NCBI GenBank assembly: GCA_016938685.1
Contig: JAFGUD010000528.1
Coordinates: 1-64,000, forward strand
Reading direction: 5' to 3'
DNA: 64,000 nt
From: Bacteroidales bacterium
GTDB lineage: Bacteria > Bacteroidota > Bacteroidia > Bacteroidales > JAFGUD01
Positions 26,106 through 35,324 of this stretch are shown here, in pieces. Made by a program: the position numbers and the translations under genes. The notes below the pieces were generated by a model. The model was given only the letters and a program-made list of their open reading frames with translations, was not told where the DNA came from and made no database searches. Positions within the stretch are counted from its first letter, which is position 1. Each line of letters begins with the position of its first letter.

Positions 26106-28340
26106 ATGAAATTATTTTCTTGGATTATTATTTTCTTGTTTTTTTCAATTGAGACATTTTCTCAGAGCAGTTTAGATTCTTTGAATTCGATTTTAGACAA
26201 AACCAAAAATAAAGAATCAAAAATTGATGTTTTGTGCCAAATGTCTGACGAAGCAGCATACATTTCTTACGATTCTGCCATTTATTATAAAAAAGCCGCT
26301 ATTGATTTGACCAATAAATCAGAAGATTTTGAAAAAATAACTAATCTGTATCTCGACTTAGGAAAATTACATTTGTACAACGGAGATTATTCAAAAGCGG
26401 TAGATGTTTTTAAAATGGCTTATGAAGAATCCTTAAAAACGACTAGCGAAAAATTACAATCTCTCTGTATTCATAATCTTGGAAACGCATATTTATATTT
26501 GGCTGATTATACTAGTGCTTTGGAAAATTATTTATTAGCACTTGAGATAAGAGAAAAAATAGGAGATTCTGTCGGAATAGCTGCTACAACAAATAATATA
26601 GGATTAATTTATTGGAACTTGGAAAATTATGACGAAGCTTTAACATATTACAAAAAATCATTGGATCAGGAAATACAATTAGGTAATGAATTAGGCATCG
26701 GGTCTTCTCTCAATAATGTGGGATTGGTTTTTTGGCAAAATGAACAATTTGATTCTGCTATTTATTATATCCGAATGTCTGTTATTATTCGTGAAGAGTT
26801 GGGTAATTCAAAGCAGATAGCTAGTGGATATAATAATCTTGGTGTTTTGTTCAGGTCAATGAATAATTATGATAGTTCTTTGTATTATTTCAATAAGGCT
26901 TTAGTGATAAATAAATCTACTAATATAGAATTTGATATTGCTAATGTTTGGAATAATATTGCTACAGTGTTATATTATCAGGATAAAAATAGTTTGGCAA
27001 TTAAATATCTTGATTCTGCTATTTTTATTTCTTATAAAAACAATGAAAGGGAATTGCTGAAAAATGCCTATAAAATGATGTCAAATATTTATAAAGATTG
27101 GCAAAAATTTGACAGTGCATTTAAGTATCTCAATTTGTACACAATTTACAAAGATTCTTTGTTTGATGAAAATTTTTCGGAGCAAATTGCCGATATGGAA
27201 ACAAAATACGAAAGTGACAAAAAACAAAAAGAAATTGAAATTCAAAATTTGGCTATTGAAAAAAAAGATACAGAAATTTCGGCACGAAAACGTACTCAAA
27301 CAATTTTAGTATCCTTTATTGTGGTCGTTTTGTTGCTCATGGTTTTTCTTGTAAGATTGTTTTTGCAAAAGAAAAAAGCTAATGAGTTATTAAGTGTGAA
27401 AAATGTTGAAATTTCCCAACAAAAAGAAGAAATTGAAACTCAGGCAAATAATCTTCATGAGGCTTTTGAAGAAATAAAGAAAGTAAACGAAGAGTTGACA
27501 GTTCAAAAAGAGGAAATAGACATTAAAAATAAACTTTTGCAGGAAAAAAATGACATTGTAGAATCAAGTATTAAATACGCAAGTACAATTCAGAACGCAA
27601 GTTTACCATTGCAAAGCAAAATTGATAGATTTTTTGACAATTTTATTATATATTATCCAAAAGATATTGTTTCCGGCGATTTTTATTTCTTTTCAGAAGT
27701 TAATAATGAACAAACAGGTAAATCGAACTTGTTTTTTATTGTTTCAGACTGCACAGGACATGGAGTTCCTGGTGCATTTATGTCTATGATTGGTATCAGA
27801 TTACTTACAAAATACATCAACGAAAGGAAAATAGAATCTCCGGCTGAAATCCTTACAATGCTTGAAAATGATGTTTATACTGCTCTTAAACAAGATAGTA
27901 CAAGTAATACCGATGGAATGGATTTAATTATTTGTAAATTTTCAGATTTTGAAAACTCCGACAAATTCACTTTGACTTATGCCGGAGCAAAAAGAGATTT
28001 GAGCTATTACGACACAAGCAAAGAAAATATTACAAAAATATCAGCTACCCGCAGATCAATCGGAGGGAATAATCCAAATAATAAAGAAGTTTTTAAAAAT
28101 AATGAGCTTATACTTTCCAAAAATGATACTGTTTTTCTTTATTCAGATGGACTTATTGATCAGAATGACATTTCCAGAAAAAGATTTGGTAGCAAAAAAT
28201 TAAATGCAATCCTAAAAGAGAATATCAACAAATCATTAGATGAGCAGAAATTTGAAATTGAAAAAGAATTAACTCTTTGGCAAAAAGATACTTATCAACG
28301 AGATGATATTACATTTGTAGCGCTTAAACTGAAATTCTAG
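26106..28340 (+). CDS. Exported TPR / SpoIIE-type phosphatase (second of tandem pair)
   Basis: The 744-residue product has a signal peptide ending near ETFSQ, about seven TPRs (residues about 40-350, such as ALENYLLALEIREKIGD and ALTYYKKSLDQEIQLGN), a membrane span at about 397-419, a long coiled coil (about 420-485) and a C-terminal SpoIIE/PP2C domain. Catalytic motifs are intact: DIVSGDFYF, SDCTGHGVPGAFMSM, DGMDLI, YSDGLIDQ and RDDITFVALK. It starts 2 bases after the preceding paralogue and is clearly translated in the same operon. Its TAG stop shares the palindrome CTAG with the convergent lpxB stop codon. Confidence 0.87.
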   Translation: MKLFSWIIIFLFFSIETFSQSSLDSLNSILDKTKNKESKIDVLCQMSDEAAYISYDSAIYYKKAAIDLTNKSEDFEKITNLYLDLGKLHLYNGDYSKAVDVFKMAYEESLKTTSEKLQSLCIHNLGNAYLYLADYTSALENYLLALEIREKIGDSVGIAATTNNIGLIYWNLENYDEALTYYKKSLDQEIQLGNELGIGSSLNNVGLVFWQNEQFDSAIYYIRMSVIIREELGNSKQIASGYNNLGVLFRSMNNYDSSLYYFNKALVINKSTNIEFDIANVWNNIATVLYYQDKNSLAIKYLDSAIFISYKNNERELLKNAYKMMSNIYKDWQKFDSAFKYLNLYTIYKDSLFDENFSEQIADMETKYESDKKQKEIEIQNLAIEKKDTEISARKRTQTILVSFIVVVLLLMVFLVRLFLQKKKANELLSVKNVEISQQKEEIETQANNLHEAFEEIKKVNEELTVQKEEIDIKNKLLQEKNDIVESSIKYASTIQNASLPLQSKIDRFFDNFIIYYPKDIVSGDFYFFSEVNNEQTGKSNLFFIVSDCTGHGVPGAFMSMIGIRLLTKYINERKIESPAEILTMLENDVYTALKQDSTSNTDGMDLIICKFSDFENSDKFTLTYAGAKRDLSYYDTSKENITKISATRRSIGGNNPNNKEVFKNNELILSKNDTVFLYSDGLIDQNDISRKRFGSKKLNAILKENINKSLDEQKFEIEKELTLWQKDTYQRDDITFVALKLKF

Positions 28341-29455
28341 TCTTTCAAAATAAGTTCGGCTGTTCGTTTTGGCGATCCTGATTCTCCAAGCAATTCAGTG
28401 AGTTTTTGATAATTATTTTTCATTTCAAGGCGGTAATTTTCATCTTCTGTAAGTCTTTTTAGCTCAGAAATTATGTCTTTTACCAAATTGTTTTGCAAAA
28501 ATTCTTTTACAACTTCTTTTTTCATTAAAATATTTACCAAAGAAAAGAACTCAAAATTTACTAATCTTTTGCCAATAGCATAAGACAATTTTCCTGTTTT
28601 GTAACAAACAACCTGAGGTACTTTGAATAATCCTGTTTCCAATGTTGCAGTGCCTGATGTAACAACAGCTGCATAAGAAACTTGTAATAAATCGTAAGTT
28701 TTATCAAAAACTAATTTAATATCTGTACCAGCTATTAAGTTGCGGTAAACTTCTTCATTTAAAACGGTCACGCCTGCAACAACAAACTGATAATCACGAA
28801 ATTGTTTGATTGCTTTTACCATTTCAGGCATAATTTTAGCCACTTCCTGAGCTCTGCTACCGGGCAAAAGTGCAATAATAGGCTTTTCTGTCAGATTATT
28901 TTCTTTAAGAAATAATTCTTTGTTTAAGTTTTTTGATAATTCTTCATGAACAATGTCAAGGGTAGGGTTTCCCTGATAATAAACTTTATAATCATGTCCT
29001 TTGTAAAAATCAACTTCAAACGGAAAAATAACAAACATTTTGTCGATGAATTTCTTGATCTTTTTTATTCTGTTTTTTTTCCAAACCCAAACTTTTGGCG
29101 AAATGTAATAATATACTTTTATTCCTGCTTTATGCGCAAATTCAGCTATTCTTAAATTTATACCCGGATAATCTACAAGAATAACAGCGTCTGGTTGCCA
29201 ATCAAGAATATCTTTTTGACTTAAAGTCATATTTCTTTTTATTGTGCGGATATTTTTTACAACATCTAAACCCATAAAAGCCATTTCACGATAATGTTTT
29301 ATAAGAGTTCCGCCCTGTGCGAGCATAAGATCTCCACCCAAAAATCTAAATTCAACATTCGGATTTATTTCTTTTATGCCTTTCATCAATCTCGATGCTT
29401 GCAAGTCACCCGAAGCTTCGCCTGCTACTATGTAGTATTTTTTATTTTTGTTCAA
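28337..29455 (-). CDS. lpxB: Lipid-A-disaccharide synthase LpxB
   Basis: LpxB joins UDP-2,3-diacylglucosamine and lipid X to form the tetraacyl disaccharide core of lipid A at the inner membrane. The 372-residue product has the GT19 motifs: VAGEASGDLQASRLM at the N-terminus, FRFLGGDLM, VILVDYPGINLRIA, YYISPKVWVWKKNRI, ALLPGSRAQEV and TSGTATLETGLFKVPQVVCYKT. Length is standard. The gene is convergent with the tandem phosphatases and overlaps the last by 4 bases. Its promoter lies at 29478-29507, so it appears to be transcribed alone; lpxA/lpxD/surE are not adjacent. Confidence 0.96.
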   Translation of the reverse strand: MNKNKKYYIVAGEASGDLQASRLMKGIKEINPNVEFRFLGGDLMLAQGGTLIKHYREMAFMGLDVVKNIRTIKRNMTLSQKDILDWQPDAVILVDYPGINLRIAEFAHKAGIKVYYYISPKVWVWKKNRIKKIKKFIDKMFVIFPFEVDFYKGHDYKVYYQGNPTLDIVHEELSKNLNKELFLKENNLTEKPIIALLPGSRAQEVAKIMPEMVKAIKQFRDYQFVVAGVTVLNEEVYRNLIAGTDIKLVFDKTYDLLQVSYAAVVTSGTATLETGLFKVPQVVCYKTGKLSYAIGKRLVNFEFFSLVNILMKKEVVKEFLQNNLVKDIISELKRLTEDENYRLEMKNNYQKLTELLGESGSPKRTAELILKD

Positions 29456-29477
29456 GTCTATGTATTTGAATGTTTTG

Positions 29478-29507
29478 GCAAAAATAGTATAAAGTTTTTC
29501 GTTCCAA
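29478..29507 (-). promoter_or_regulatory. Bacteroidota-type promoter for lpxB
   Basis: On the minus strand TTG (29507-29505), an 18-base spacer and TATTTTTGC (29486-29478) match the consensus. The ATG at 29455 is about 22 bases further on. Confidence 0.65.
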
Positions 29508-29564
29508 TAAAATGTTCTTAAAAAACTTTAACGAAATATCAGGATTAAAATTAGAAAAAAAAAA

Positions 29565-29573
29565 TATCTTTGC
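29565..29573 (+). promoter_or_regulatory. Candidate -7 promoter element
   Basis: TATCTTTGC is a full TAnnTTTGC match about 86 bases before the S46 peptidase ATG. No clear TTTG is present at the correct -33 distance. Confidence 0.4.
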
Positions 29574-29659
29574 CGGAATAAAATTAAGAAAAATGCACGC
29601 TTTTAATTCGTTAGAGTGTTCATTTTAAAAAATATTGTTAAAATTTAAAAAATAGACAA

Positions 29660-31819
29660 ATGAAGAAAATTACAATTTTATTTATTAGTTTTATCTTGAT
29701 TTTCAGCTCTTTAGCAAAGGCTGACGAAGGGATGTGGTTTTTAGCTTTTTTGAACAAAAATTATGATCAAATGAAAGCTATGGGTCTCAAATTGACACCC
29801 GAAGATATCTACAGTATTAACAATTCAAGTTTAAAAGATGCTGTTGTAGCTTTAGATCACGGTAGTTGTACTGCAGAAATAGTTTCTGATAAAGGTTTAT
29901 TACTTACAAACCACCACTGTGGGTATGGCGAAATTCAAGCTCACAGTACTGTTGAACATGATTATCTTCAAGATGGATTTTGGGCTGCTTCTTTTGACGA
30001 AGAACTTCCAAATCCCGGAAAAACAGTTTCTTTTTTAATTGAAATGAGTGATGTTTCAGACCAAGTTTTATCGCAAGTTAATGATAAAATGAGCGAACAA
30101 ATGCGTGCTGATATGATTGAAAAAGCTATTCAAAAAATTCAGGCAGAAGCTGTTGCCGGTACTAATTACGAAGCTGAAGTTCAGGAAATGTTTGAAGGTA
30201 ATGCTTATTACTTATTCATTTATGAAACTTTTCGTGACATTCGTTTAGTTGGTGCTCCTCCTTCTTCAATAGGAAAATATGGTGGCGATACTGATAACTG
30301 GATGTGGCCTCGTCATACTGGTGATTTTTCTATTTTCAGAATTTATTGCGCACCTGACGGAAGTCCTGCTGATTATTCTACTGATAATGTGCCTTACACT
30401 CCTAAAAAATATTTAAAAGTTAGTATTGCCGGAGTTAACGAAGGTGATTTTGCTATGATTATGGGCTATCCCGGAACAACTAACAGATATTTAACTTCTT
30501 TTGAAGTTGAAGAAGTAATGAATCATGAAAATGCTATTCGTTATGAAGTTAGAACTACTAAATTGGATATTTTGAAAAAATATATGGACACAGATCCTGA
30601 AATTAAAATTCAATATGCAGCCAAATATGCTCAATCTGCTAACTATTGGAAATACTCTTGGGGACAAAATCTTGGTTTAGAAAATCTTGGAGTTGTTAAA
30701 AGAAAACAAAAGTTCGAGAAAAAACTTATGAAATGGGTCAAAAAAGATAAATCAAGACAAGAAAAATACGGCGAAATGTTAGATATAATTGAAAATTCAG
30801 TTACTAAACATACTGATGCTGATATTGCTCAAAATTATTGGTTCGAAGCTATTTATCTTGGTTCTGAAATTGAACAATTTGCTCTTGAAAATTTTGGTTT
30901 TTATCGCACACTTCAAAGCGAAGATCAAAATGCAATTGACAGCATGAAAGAAATCATGAAAGAAACCGGTGAAACTTATTTTAAAGATTACAATTCAGCA
31001 TTAGATAAAGAATTATTTGTTGCAATGTTTAAAATTTATATCGCAAAAGTCGGGGAAGAGTTTTATCCAAGTATCTATGACGATATTCAAGCTGATTATG
31101 ACGGAAGTATCGAAAGATATGCTGACGATTTGTTTAGTAAGTCAATTTTAACTGATGAAGATAGATATTTTGCGTTTTTAGAAAACCCAACTGCCGAAGC
31201 TTTTGGTAGCGATTTTGGTTTTGTTTATGCTTTTAGTGTACTACAAACTTATTGGGGAATTATGGACGCAAAAGATGCTGAAGATAAAGATTATACTAAA
31301 GGTCGTAGATTATTTGTTGATGCTTTCATGAAAATGTACGCTGAAAAAGATCCTGATCATTTGTATTATCCTGATGCTAATTCTACTCTTCGTCTTACTT
31401 ATGGTACTGTTGGTGGATATACTTATGAAAAAACTGTTTACAATTATTATACAACAGTTGACGAATATATGGCAAAAGAAGATCCTAAGAATGATGAGTT
31501 TTTTGTAACTGATAGAATGAAAAAATTATATGAGAAGAAAGATTGGGGTAGATATGCTTATCCTGACGGAACTCTTCGTATCGACTTTTTAACTAATAAT
31601 GATATAACAGGAGGAAACTCAGGTAGCCCTGTTTTGAACGGAAATGGAGAGCTTATTGGTCTTGCTTTTGACGGAAACTGGGAAGGAATGAGTGGCGATA
31701 TCGCTTTTGAAACTGAATACCAAAAAACAATTTGCGCAGACATTAAATATGTACTTTGGGTTATCGACAAATATGGCGAAGCACAGAGACTTATTGACGA
31801 AATGGAAATTGTTGAATAA
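29660..31819 (+). CDS. S46-family dipeptidyl-peptidase (DPP7-like)
   Basis: Exported S46 peptidases remove N-terminal dipeptides and feed amino-acid use in asaccharolytic Bacteroidota. The 719-residue product has a signal peptide (cut near LAKADEG). The catalytic residues are visible: His in LLTNHHCGYGE near 85, Asp in GGDTDNWMWPRHTGDF near 215-225 and Ser654 in GGNSGSPV. Eighteen residues after the serine is Gly (FDGNWE), which, as I recall, marks DPP7-type specificity for hydrophobic P1 residues, whereas DPP11 has Arg there. The gene stands alone and ends at a strong terminator. The start is the ATG with a good signal peptide. Confidence 0.93.
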   Translation: MKKITILFISFILIFSSLAKADEGMWFLAFLNKNYDQMKAMGLKLTPEDIYSINNSSLKDAVVALDHGSCTAEIVSDKGLLLTNHHCGYGEIQAHSTVEHDYLQDGFWAASFDEELPNPGKTVSFLIEMSDVSDQVLSQVNDKMSEQMRADMIEKAIQKIQAEAVAGTNYEAEVQEMFEGNAYYLFIYETFRDIRLVGAPPSSIGKYGGDTDNWMWPRHTGDFSIFRIYCAPDGSPADYSTDNVPYTPKKYLKVSIAGVNEGDFAMIMGYPGTTNRYLTSFEVEEVMNHENAIRYEVRTTKLDILKKYMDTDPEIKIQYAAKYAQSANYWKYSWGQNLGLENLGVVKRKQKFEKKLMKWVKKDKSRQEKYGEMLDIIENSVTKHTDADIAQNYWFEAIYLGSEIEQFALENFGFYRTLQSEDQNAIDSMKEIMKETGETYFKDYNSALDKELFVAMFKIYIAKVGEEFYPSIYDDIQADYDGSIERYADDLFSKSILTDEDRYFAFLENPTAEAFGSDFGFVYAFSVLQTYWGIMDAKDAEDKDYTKGRRLFVDAFMKMYAEKDPDHLYYPDANSTLRLTYGTVGGYTYEKTVYNYYTTVDEYMAKEDPKNDEFFVTDRMKKLYEKKDWGRYAYPDGTLRIDFLTNNDITGGNSGSPVLNGNGELIGLAFDGNWEGMSGDIAFETEYQKTICADIKYVLWVIDKYGEAQRLIDEMEIVE

Positions 31820-31825
31820 TTCATC

Positions 31826-31849
31826 AAGGGGCTTTGTGCCCCTTTTTTT
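31826..31849 (+). terminator. Strong rho-independent terminator
   Basis: AAGGGGC (31826-31832) and GCCCCTT (31838-31844) form a GC-rich stem around TTTGT, followed by T residues to 31849. It lies 7 bases after the peptidase stop codon. Confidence 0.9.
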
Positions 31850-31949
31850 GTACCTAAAGAAGTAAAAAAAAGTTAAACATACTAGAAGTAGTACTGTTTA
31901 TCAATTGTTATCTATGACAGATTACAAGTATATGTCTTTTTTAAGAGAA

Positions 31950-32040
31950 AACCAACTTTGTGCTACTCCAAAGAATGAGGAGTTTCTAACTCTATAAAAC
32001 TTATCGCAGTATAGACTCCTCCTTTAGTCGGAGTGACAAA
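31950..32040 (+). repeat. Dispersed structured 92-bp element, copy B
   Basis: Same orientation and nearly the same length as 11052-11144, with matching blocks ACCAACTTTGT, CTACTCC, AAGAATGAGGAGT, AGACTCCTCCT and GTCGGAGTGACAAA. Some differences fall in paired positions but others break them, so base-pair conservation is not proven. Confidence 0.7.
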
Positions 32041-32080
32041 CAAAGAAATCTGTCGTTATACTTTTAAGTAAAATTATTTT

Positions 32081-32106
32081 CGCTTGGCACTCGCAATGAC
32101 GAAAAT
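32081..32106. repeat. CGTCATTGCGAG-type repeat unit
   Basis: The reverse complement of this unit starts ATTTTCGTCATTGCGAG, matching 21341-21357 with two differences. Similar units occur in many unrelated genomes, so it is probably a widespread small repeat. Confidence 0.5.
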
Positions 32107-32191
32107 AGTTGTCGAATGAAAATAATAATGTAACTGTTTTAATATCCAAATAATTATTAATTATCAATTATAAACTATTAATTGCTCAAAA

Positions 32192-33664
32192 ATGTCTTTT
32201 TTTACAGAACGAATAACAGAAGAAGCTTTAACATTTGACGATGTGCTTCTAATTCCTGCATATTCACAAGTTTTGCCTCGCAATGTTGAGGTTAAAACAA
32301 AATTTAGCAGGAACATTTCTCTTAATATGCCTATAATATCGGCTGCAATGGATACTGTTACCGAAAGTGCAATGGCAATTGCTATTGCTCGTGAAGGAGG
32401 AATTGGTGTTATCCATAAAAATATGAGTATCGAACGTCAGGCGCAAGAAGTACGCAAAGTAAAACGTGCCGAAAATGGAATGATAATCGATCCGGTTACC
32501 ATTACCAAAGATAAAACAGTTGGTGATGCTTTGGACTTAATGAATAGGTACAAAATAGGAGGAATACCGGTTACTGATAAAAACGGGAGACTAATTGGAA
32601 TTGTAACTAATCGAGATCTTCGTTTTCAACGTGATACAAATCAAAAAATTAGTGTTGTAATGACCACTGAAAACTTGATTGTTACAAGTATGAATATTGA
32701 TTTGGAAGACGCTGCCGATATTCTACAAAAGCATAAAATTGAAAAACTTCCGGTAACCGATTCCGACGGAAGATTAATCGGTTTGATTACTTACAAAGAT
32801 ATTACAAAAGCCAAAGATCGTCCATTTGCAAGTAAAGACGACAAAGGTCAGCTTCTTGTTGCTGCGGCTGTTGGAATTGGGGCTGATACTCCTGCCAGAG
32901 CAAAAGCACTTGTTGAAGCTGGTGTTGATGCTATTGTAATTGATACTGCACATGGTCATAGCCAAGGTGTGCTTACAACCTTACGCGACTTAAAAGCAAA
33001 ATTTGGAGCACAAGTTGATTTGGTTGTTGGAAATATAGCTACAAGTCAGGCTGCAATTATGCTTGCCGAAGCCGGAGCCGATGCAGTAAAAGTTGGAATT
33101 GGTCCGGGTTCTATTTGTACAACCAGAGTTGTTGCCGGAGTTGGTGTTGCGCAAGTTAGTGCAATTTTTAATGTTTCAGAAGCCTTGTTGGGACTTGATA
33201 TTCCTGTTATTGCTGATGGTGGCGTTAGGTATTCCGGTGATATTGTAAAAGCACTTGCAGCAGGAGCTTCAACAGTTATGGCAGGTTCTTTATTTGCCGG
33301 AGTTGATGAGTCGCCGGGTGAAACAATTATTTATCAAGGCAGAAAATATAAAAATTATCGTGGAATGGGCTCTGTTGAAGCTATGCAACAAGGTTCAAAA
33401 GACCGATATTTTCAGGATATGGAAGACGAAATCTCAAAACTTGTTCCCGAAGGAATTGTTTCTCGTGTGCCATACAAAGGGCTTTTGGGCGAGGTGTTTT
33501 ATCAAATGGTTGGCGGTTTAAAAGCCGGAATGGGATATTGCGGAGCTCAAACTTTAAAAGATTTAAGAAAAGCTAAATTTGTTAAAATTACAAACGCCGG
33601 AATGGTAGAAAGTCATCCTCACGACGTAACAATTACAAGAGAAGCACCAAACTATTCAAGATAG
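32192..33664 (+). CDS. guaB: Inosine-5'-monophosphate dehydrogenase GuaB
   Basis: GuaB oxidises IMP to XMP with NAD, the committed step of guanine nucleotide synthesis. The 490-residue product has the family length. The TIM barrel (residues about 10-90 and 210-480) is interrupted by two CBS domains (about 95-205, [20 protein letters not shown] and [19 protein letters not shown]). The catalytic cysteine lies in [11 protein letters not shown] near residue 306, and the flap motif [10 protein letters not shown] is present. It is monocistronic: a repeat-rich gap precedes it and a clean terminator follows at 33675-33720. The start codon is preceded directly by an AT-rich repeat, so the promoter must lie in or before that repeat. 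Confidence 0.97.
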   Translation: MSFFTERITEEALTFDDVLLIPAYSQVLPRNVEVKTKFSRNISLNMPIISAAMDTVTESAMAIAIAREGGIGVIHKNMSIERQAQEVRKVKRAENGMIIDPVTITKDKTVGDALDLMNRYKIGGIPVTDKNGRLIGIVTNRDLRFQRDTNQKISVVMTTENLIVTSMNIDLEDAADILQKHKIEKLPVTDSDGRLIGLITYKDITKAKDRPFASKDDKGQLLVAAAVGIGADTPARAKALVEAGVDAIVIDTAHGHSQGVLTTLRDLKAKFGAQVDLVVGNIATSQAAIMLAEAGADAVKVGIGPGSICTTRVVAGVGVAQVSAIFNVSEALLGLDIPVIADGGVRYSGDIVKALAAGASTVMAGSLFAGVDESPGETIIYQGRKYKNYRGMGSVEAMQQGSKDRYFQDMEDEISKLVPEGIVSRVPYKGLLGEVFYQMVGGLKAGMGYCGAQTLKDLRKAKFVKITNAGMVESHPHDVTITREAPNYSR

Positions 33665-33674
33665 AAAAAATAAG

Positions 33675-33720
33675 GAGATGTTGAAATAATCTGTGTCAAA
33701 AAATCAACATCTCTTTTTTT
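33675..33720 (+). terminator. Rho-independent terminator after guaB
   Basis: GAGATGTTGA (33675-33684) pairs with TCAACATCTC (33704-33713), followed by seven T residues. The loop carries an AATCTGTGTC unit related to the repeats just downstream. Confidence 0.85.
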
Positions 33721-33755
33721 AGAAAATCCAGAAAAAATCTTTTGCTTAAGAAAAG

Positions 33756-33899
33756 AAATAATCTGTGAATCTCCCGAAATAAGTTCGGGACAAGTAGAGT
33801 AAAAAAAATCTGTGAATCAGTGGCAAAAAAAGAAAAAATCTGTGAACTTAGCAAAGCGGTCTCTCGAAGTAATCTGTGTCTGATAAAAAGAAAAAATCA
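33756..33899. repeat. AATCTGTGAATC repeat cluster
   Basis: Units AATCTGTGAATC occur at 33760, 33807 (extended to AGTGGCAAAAAA), 33837 (variant) and 33870 (variant), with a CCCGAAATAAGTTCGGG hairpin at 33774-33790 between the first two. The extended form reappears at 49933-49957. The cluster runs to the sbcD stop codon. Confidence 0.65.
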
Positions 33900-35111
33900 T
33901 TATTCATTATAAAGAAAATTACTCACCAATTCATTAAAAGTACCCAAAAGATTCTCTTTTTCTTCCTCATTAACATCGTCCAAAATATGTTCGAAAATTT
34001 CCTCAGGTTTTAGATCATTTAGAGAAACATTTTTTTCAAATTTTTTCTCAATTTCGCTTTGAATATCTTTGTGAGTGTAGCGTAGTTTAATTATTTCAAT
34101 GTTTTTTGAAGTATCTCTTATTGTGTTAATTTTCATTTCCATAAGTGGATCAATTTTATCTTCAATAACTTCTACCGAAGCCCAGGCTTTTAATTGTTTA
34201 TTTTCGTTGTAACTGTCTAATTTTTCCTCAATTTCTTTAAAACTTCCTTTTAATGACAATAAATCTCTGAAAACAGGAATAAAAACAATTTCAACTTTTG
34301 GTTCATTTGAGCTAAAATCAATTATTACAACCTGATTTTTATTTCTTATTTCACCAAAATTCATGTGAATAGGACTGCCCGAAAAGCGAACAGTTTCTCT
34401 TTTTCCCACTCTCATAGGTTTGTGGATATGCCCAAGAGCAATATAATCAAAAATATCCGGCAATTGTGAATAGCTAACTTGTTGTAAACCACCAATAAAA
34501 ATTTCTTTTTCTTCGTCGCTCATATCCGAAACATCATTTACAAATAAATGCCCGGTAGCAATAATAGGAACATTATTTTCATTTAATTCTAAGGCTTTTT
34601 TGCCAATTTCAGAATAAAAATTTTCAATTCCTTTGCCGATTTGATTTATACGTTCTTTGTAATCCGAGCCTGAAATTGAAGTTCTAAGGTCTTTTTCTCT
34701 TAAAAAAGGCACAGCACAAATAATAAGCTCAGTTTTTTCGTCTTTATTTTTTATTTTAATAATTAAGTCATCAATATTTTCAGTTACTCCGCCTATTACC
34801 GAAATATTCATTATTTCAAGCAACTCTTTTGGCGCATTTATAGTTGAAACAGAATCATGATTTCCTCCGGTAATAATAACTTGTTTTAGTTTTGTGCTAC
34901 TCAAACGGTATAAAGTTCTGTAATAAAGAGATAGTGAATTATTTCCGGGGAAAGGATTGTTAAAAATATCGCCCGCAACAATTAAAACATCAATTGAATT
35001 ATTGTTAATAGTGTCAATAAGCCAGTCGAAGAAATATTCAAGAGTTTCGTTTAGTTGTTTATCTTCAATTTTTCTTCCAATGTGCCAGTCAGATGTATGT
35101 AAAATTTTCAT
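33900..35111 (-). CDS. sbcD: Nuclease SbcCD subunit D
   Basis: SbcD is the Mre11-like subunit of the SbcCD complex, which opens hairpins and processes blocked DNA ends. The 403-residue product has all five phosphoesterase motifs in order: HTSDWHIGRK, VAGDIFNN, TGGNHDS, ATGHLFVND and ALGHIHKP, followed by an SbcD-type C-terminal region. SbcD normally pairs with the Rad50-like ATPase SbcC, usually encoded next door. Here the downstream side is guaB (convergent) and the upstream side is icd, so no sbcC lies next to it; it must be elsewhere or absent. The start gives the canonical MKILHTSDWHIG. Confidence 0.92.
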   Translation of the reverse strand: MKILHTSDWHIGRKIEDKQLNETLEYFFDWLIDTINNNSIDVLIVAGDIFNNPFPGNNSLSLYYRTLYRLSSTKLKQVIITGGNHDSVSTINAPKELLEIMNISVIGGVTENIDDLIIKIKNKDEKTELIICAVPFLREKDLRTSISGSDYKERINQIGKGIENFYSEIGKKALELNENNVPIIATGHLFVNDVSDMSDEEKEIFIGGLQQVSYSQLPDIFDYIALGHIHKPMRVGKRETVRFSGSPIHMNFGEIRNKNQVVIIDFSSNEPKVEIVFIPVFRDLLSLKGSFKEIEEKLDSYNENKQLKAWASVEVIEDKIDPLMEMKINTIRDTSKNIEIIKLRYTHKDIQSEIEKKFEKNVSLNDLKPEEIFEHILDDVNEEEKENLLGTFNELVSNFLYNE

Positions 35112-35160
35112 ATTATTCTTAAATAAAAAATATCGACTAAATTACGTCTTTTTTTAAAAC

Positions 35161-35191
35161 AAAAAAACCGAAAGTTGAGCTTTCGGTTTTT
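35161..35191 (-). terminator. Bidirectional-looking terminator, serves icd
   Basis: AAAACCGAAAG (35164-35174) pairs with CTTTCGGTTTT (35180-35190) around TTGAG. Runs of A on one side and T on the other give U-tracts on both strands; by position it ends transcripts of the minus-strand icd gene. Confidence 0.85.
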
Positions 35192-35324
35192 GATATATTG
35201 AATAATAATAATTTTCACGTAATTGTTAAGAGATAATATAGTTACTTTGTGAAAATTAAGTATTGGTTTTCATAAATAAAACTTTTTACATTAAGAACTT
35301 TCAAACTTTACAAACTCCAGGAAT

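Larger units (their letters stand above)
31820..32191. other. Intergenic region with terminator and three repeat types
   Basis: This 372-base gap contains the peptidase terminator, the second full copy of the 92-bp element, a CGTCATTGCGAG-type unit (32081-32106) and a TTAATTATCAATTATAAAC-type stretch that abuts the guaB ATG. No coding region is evident. Confidence 0.7.
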
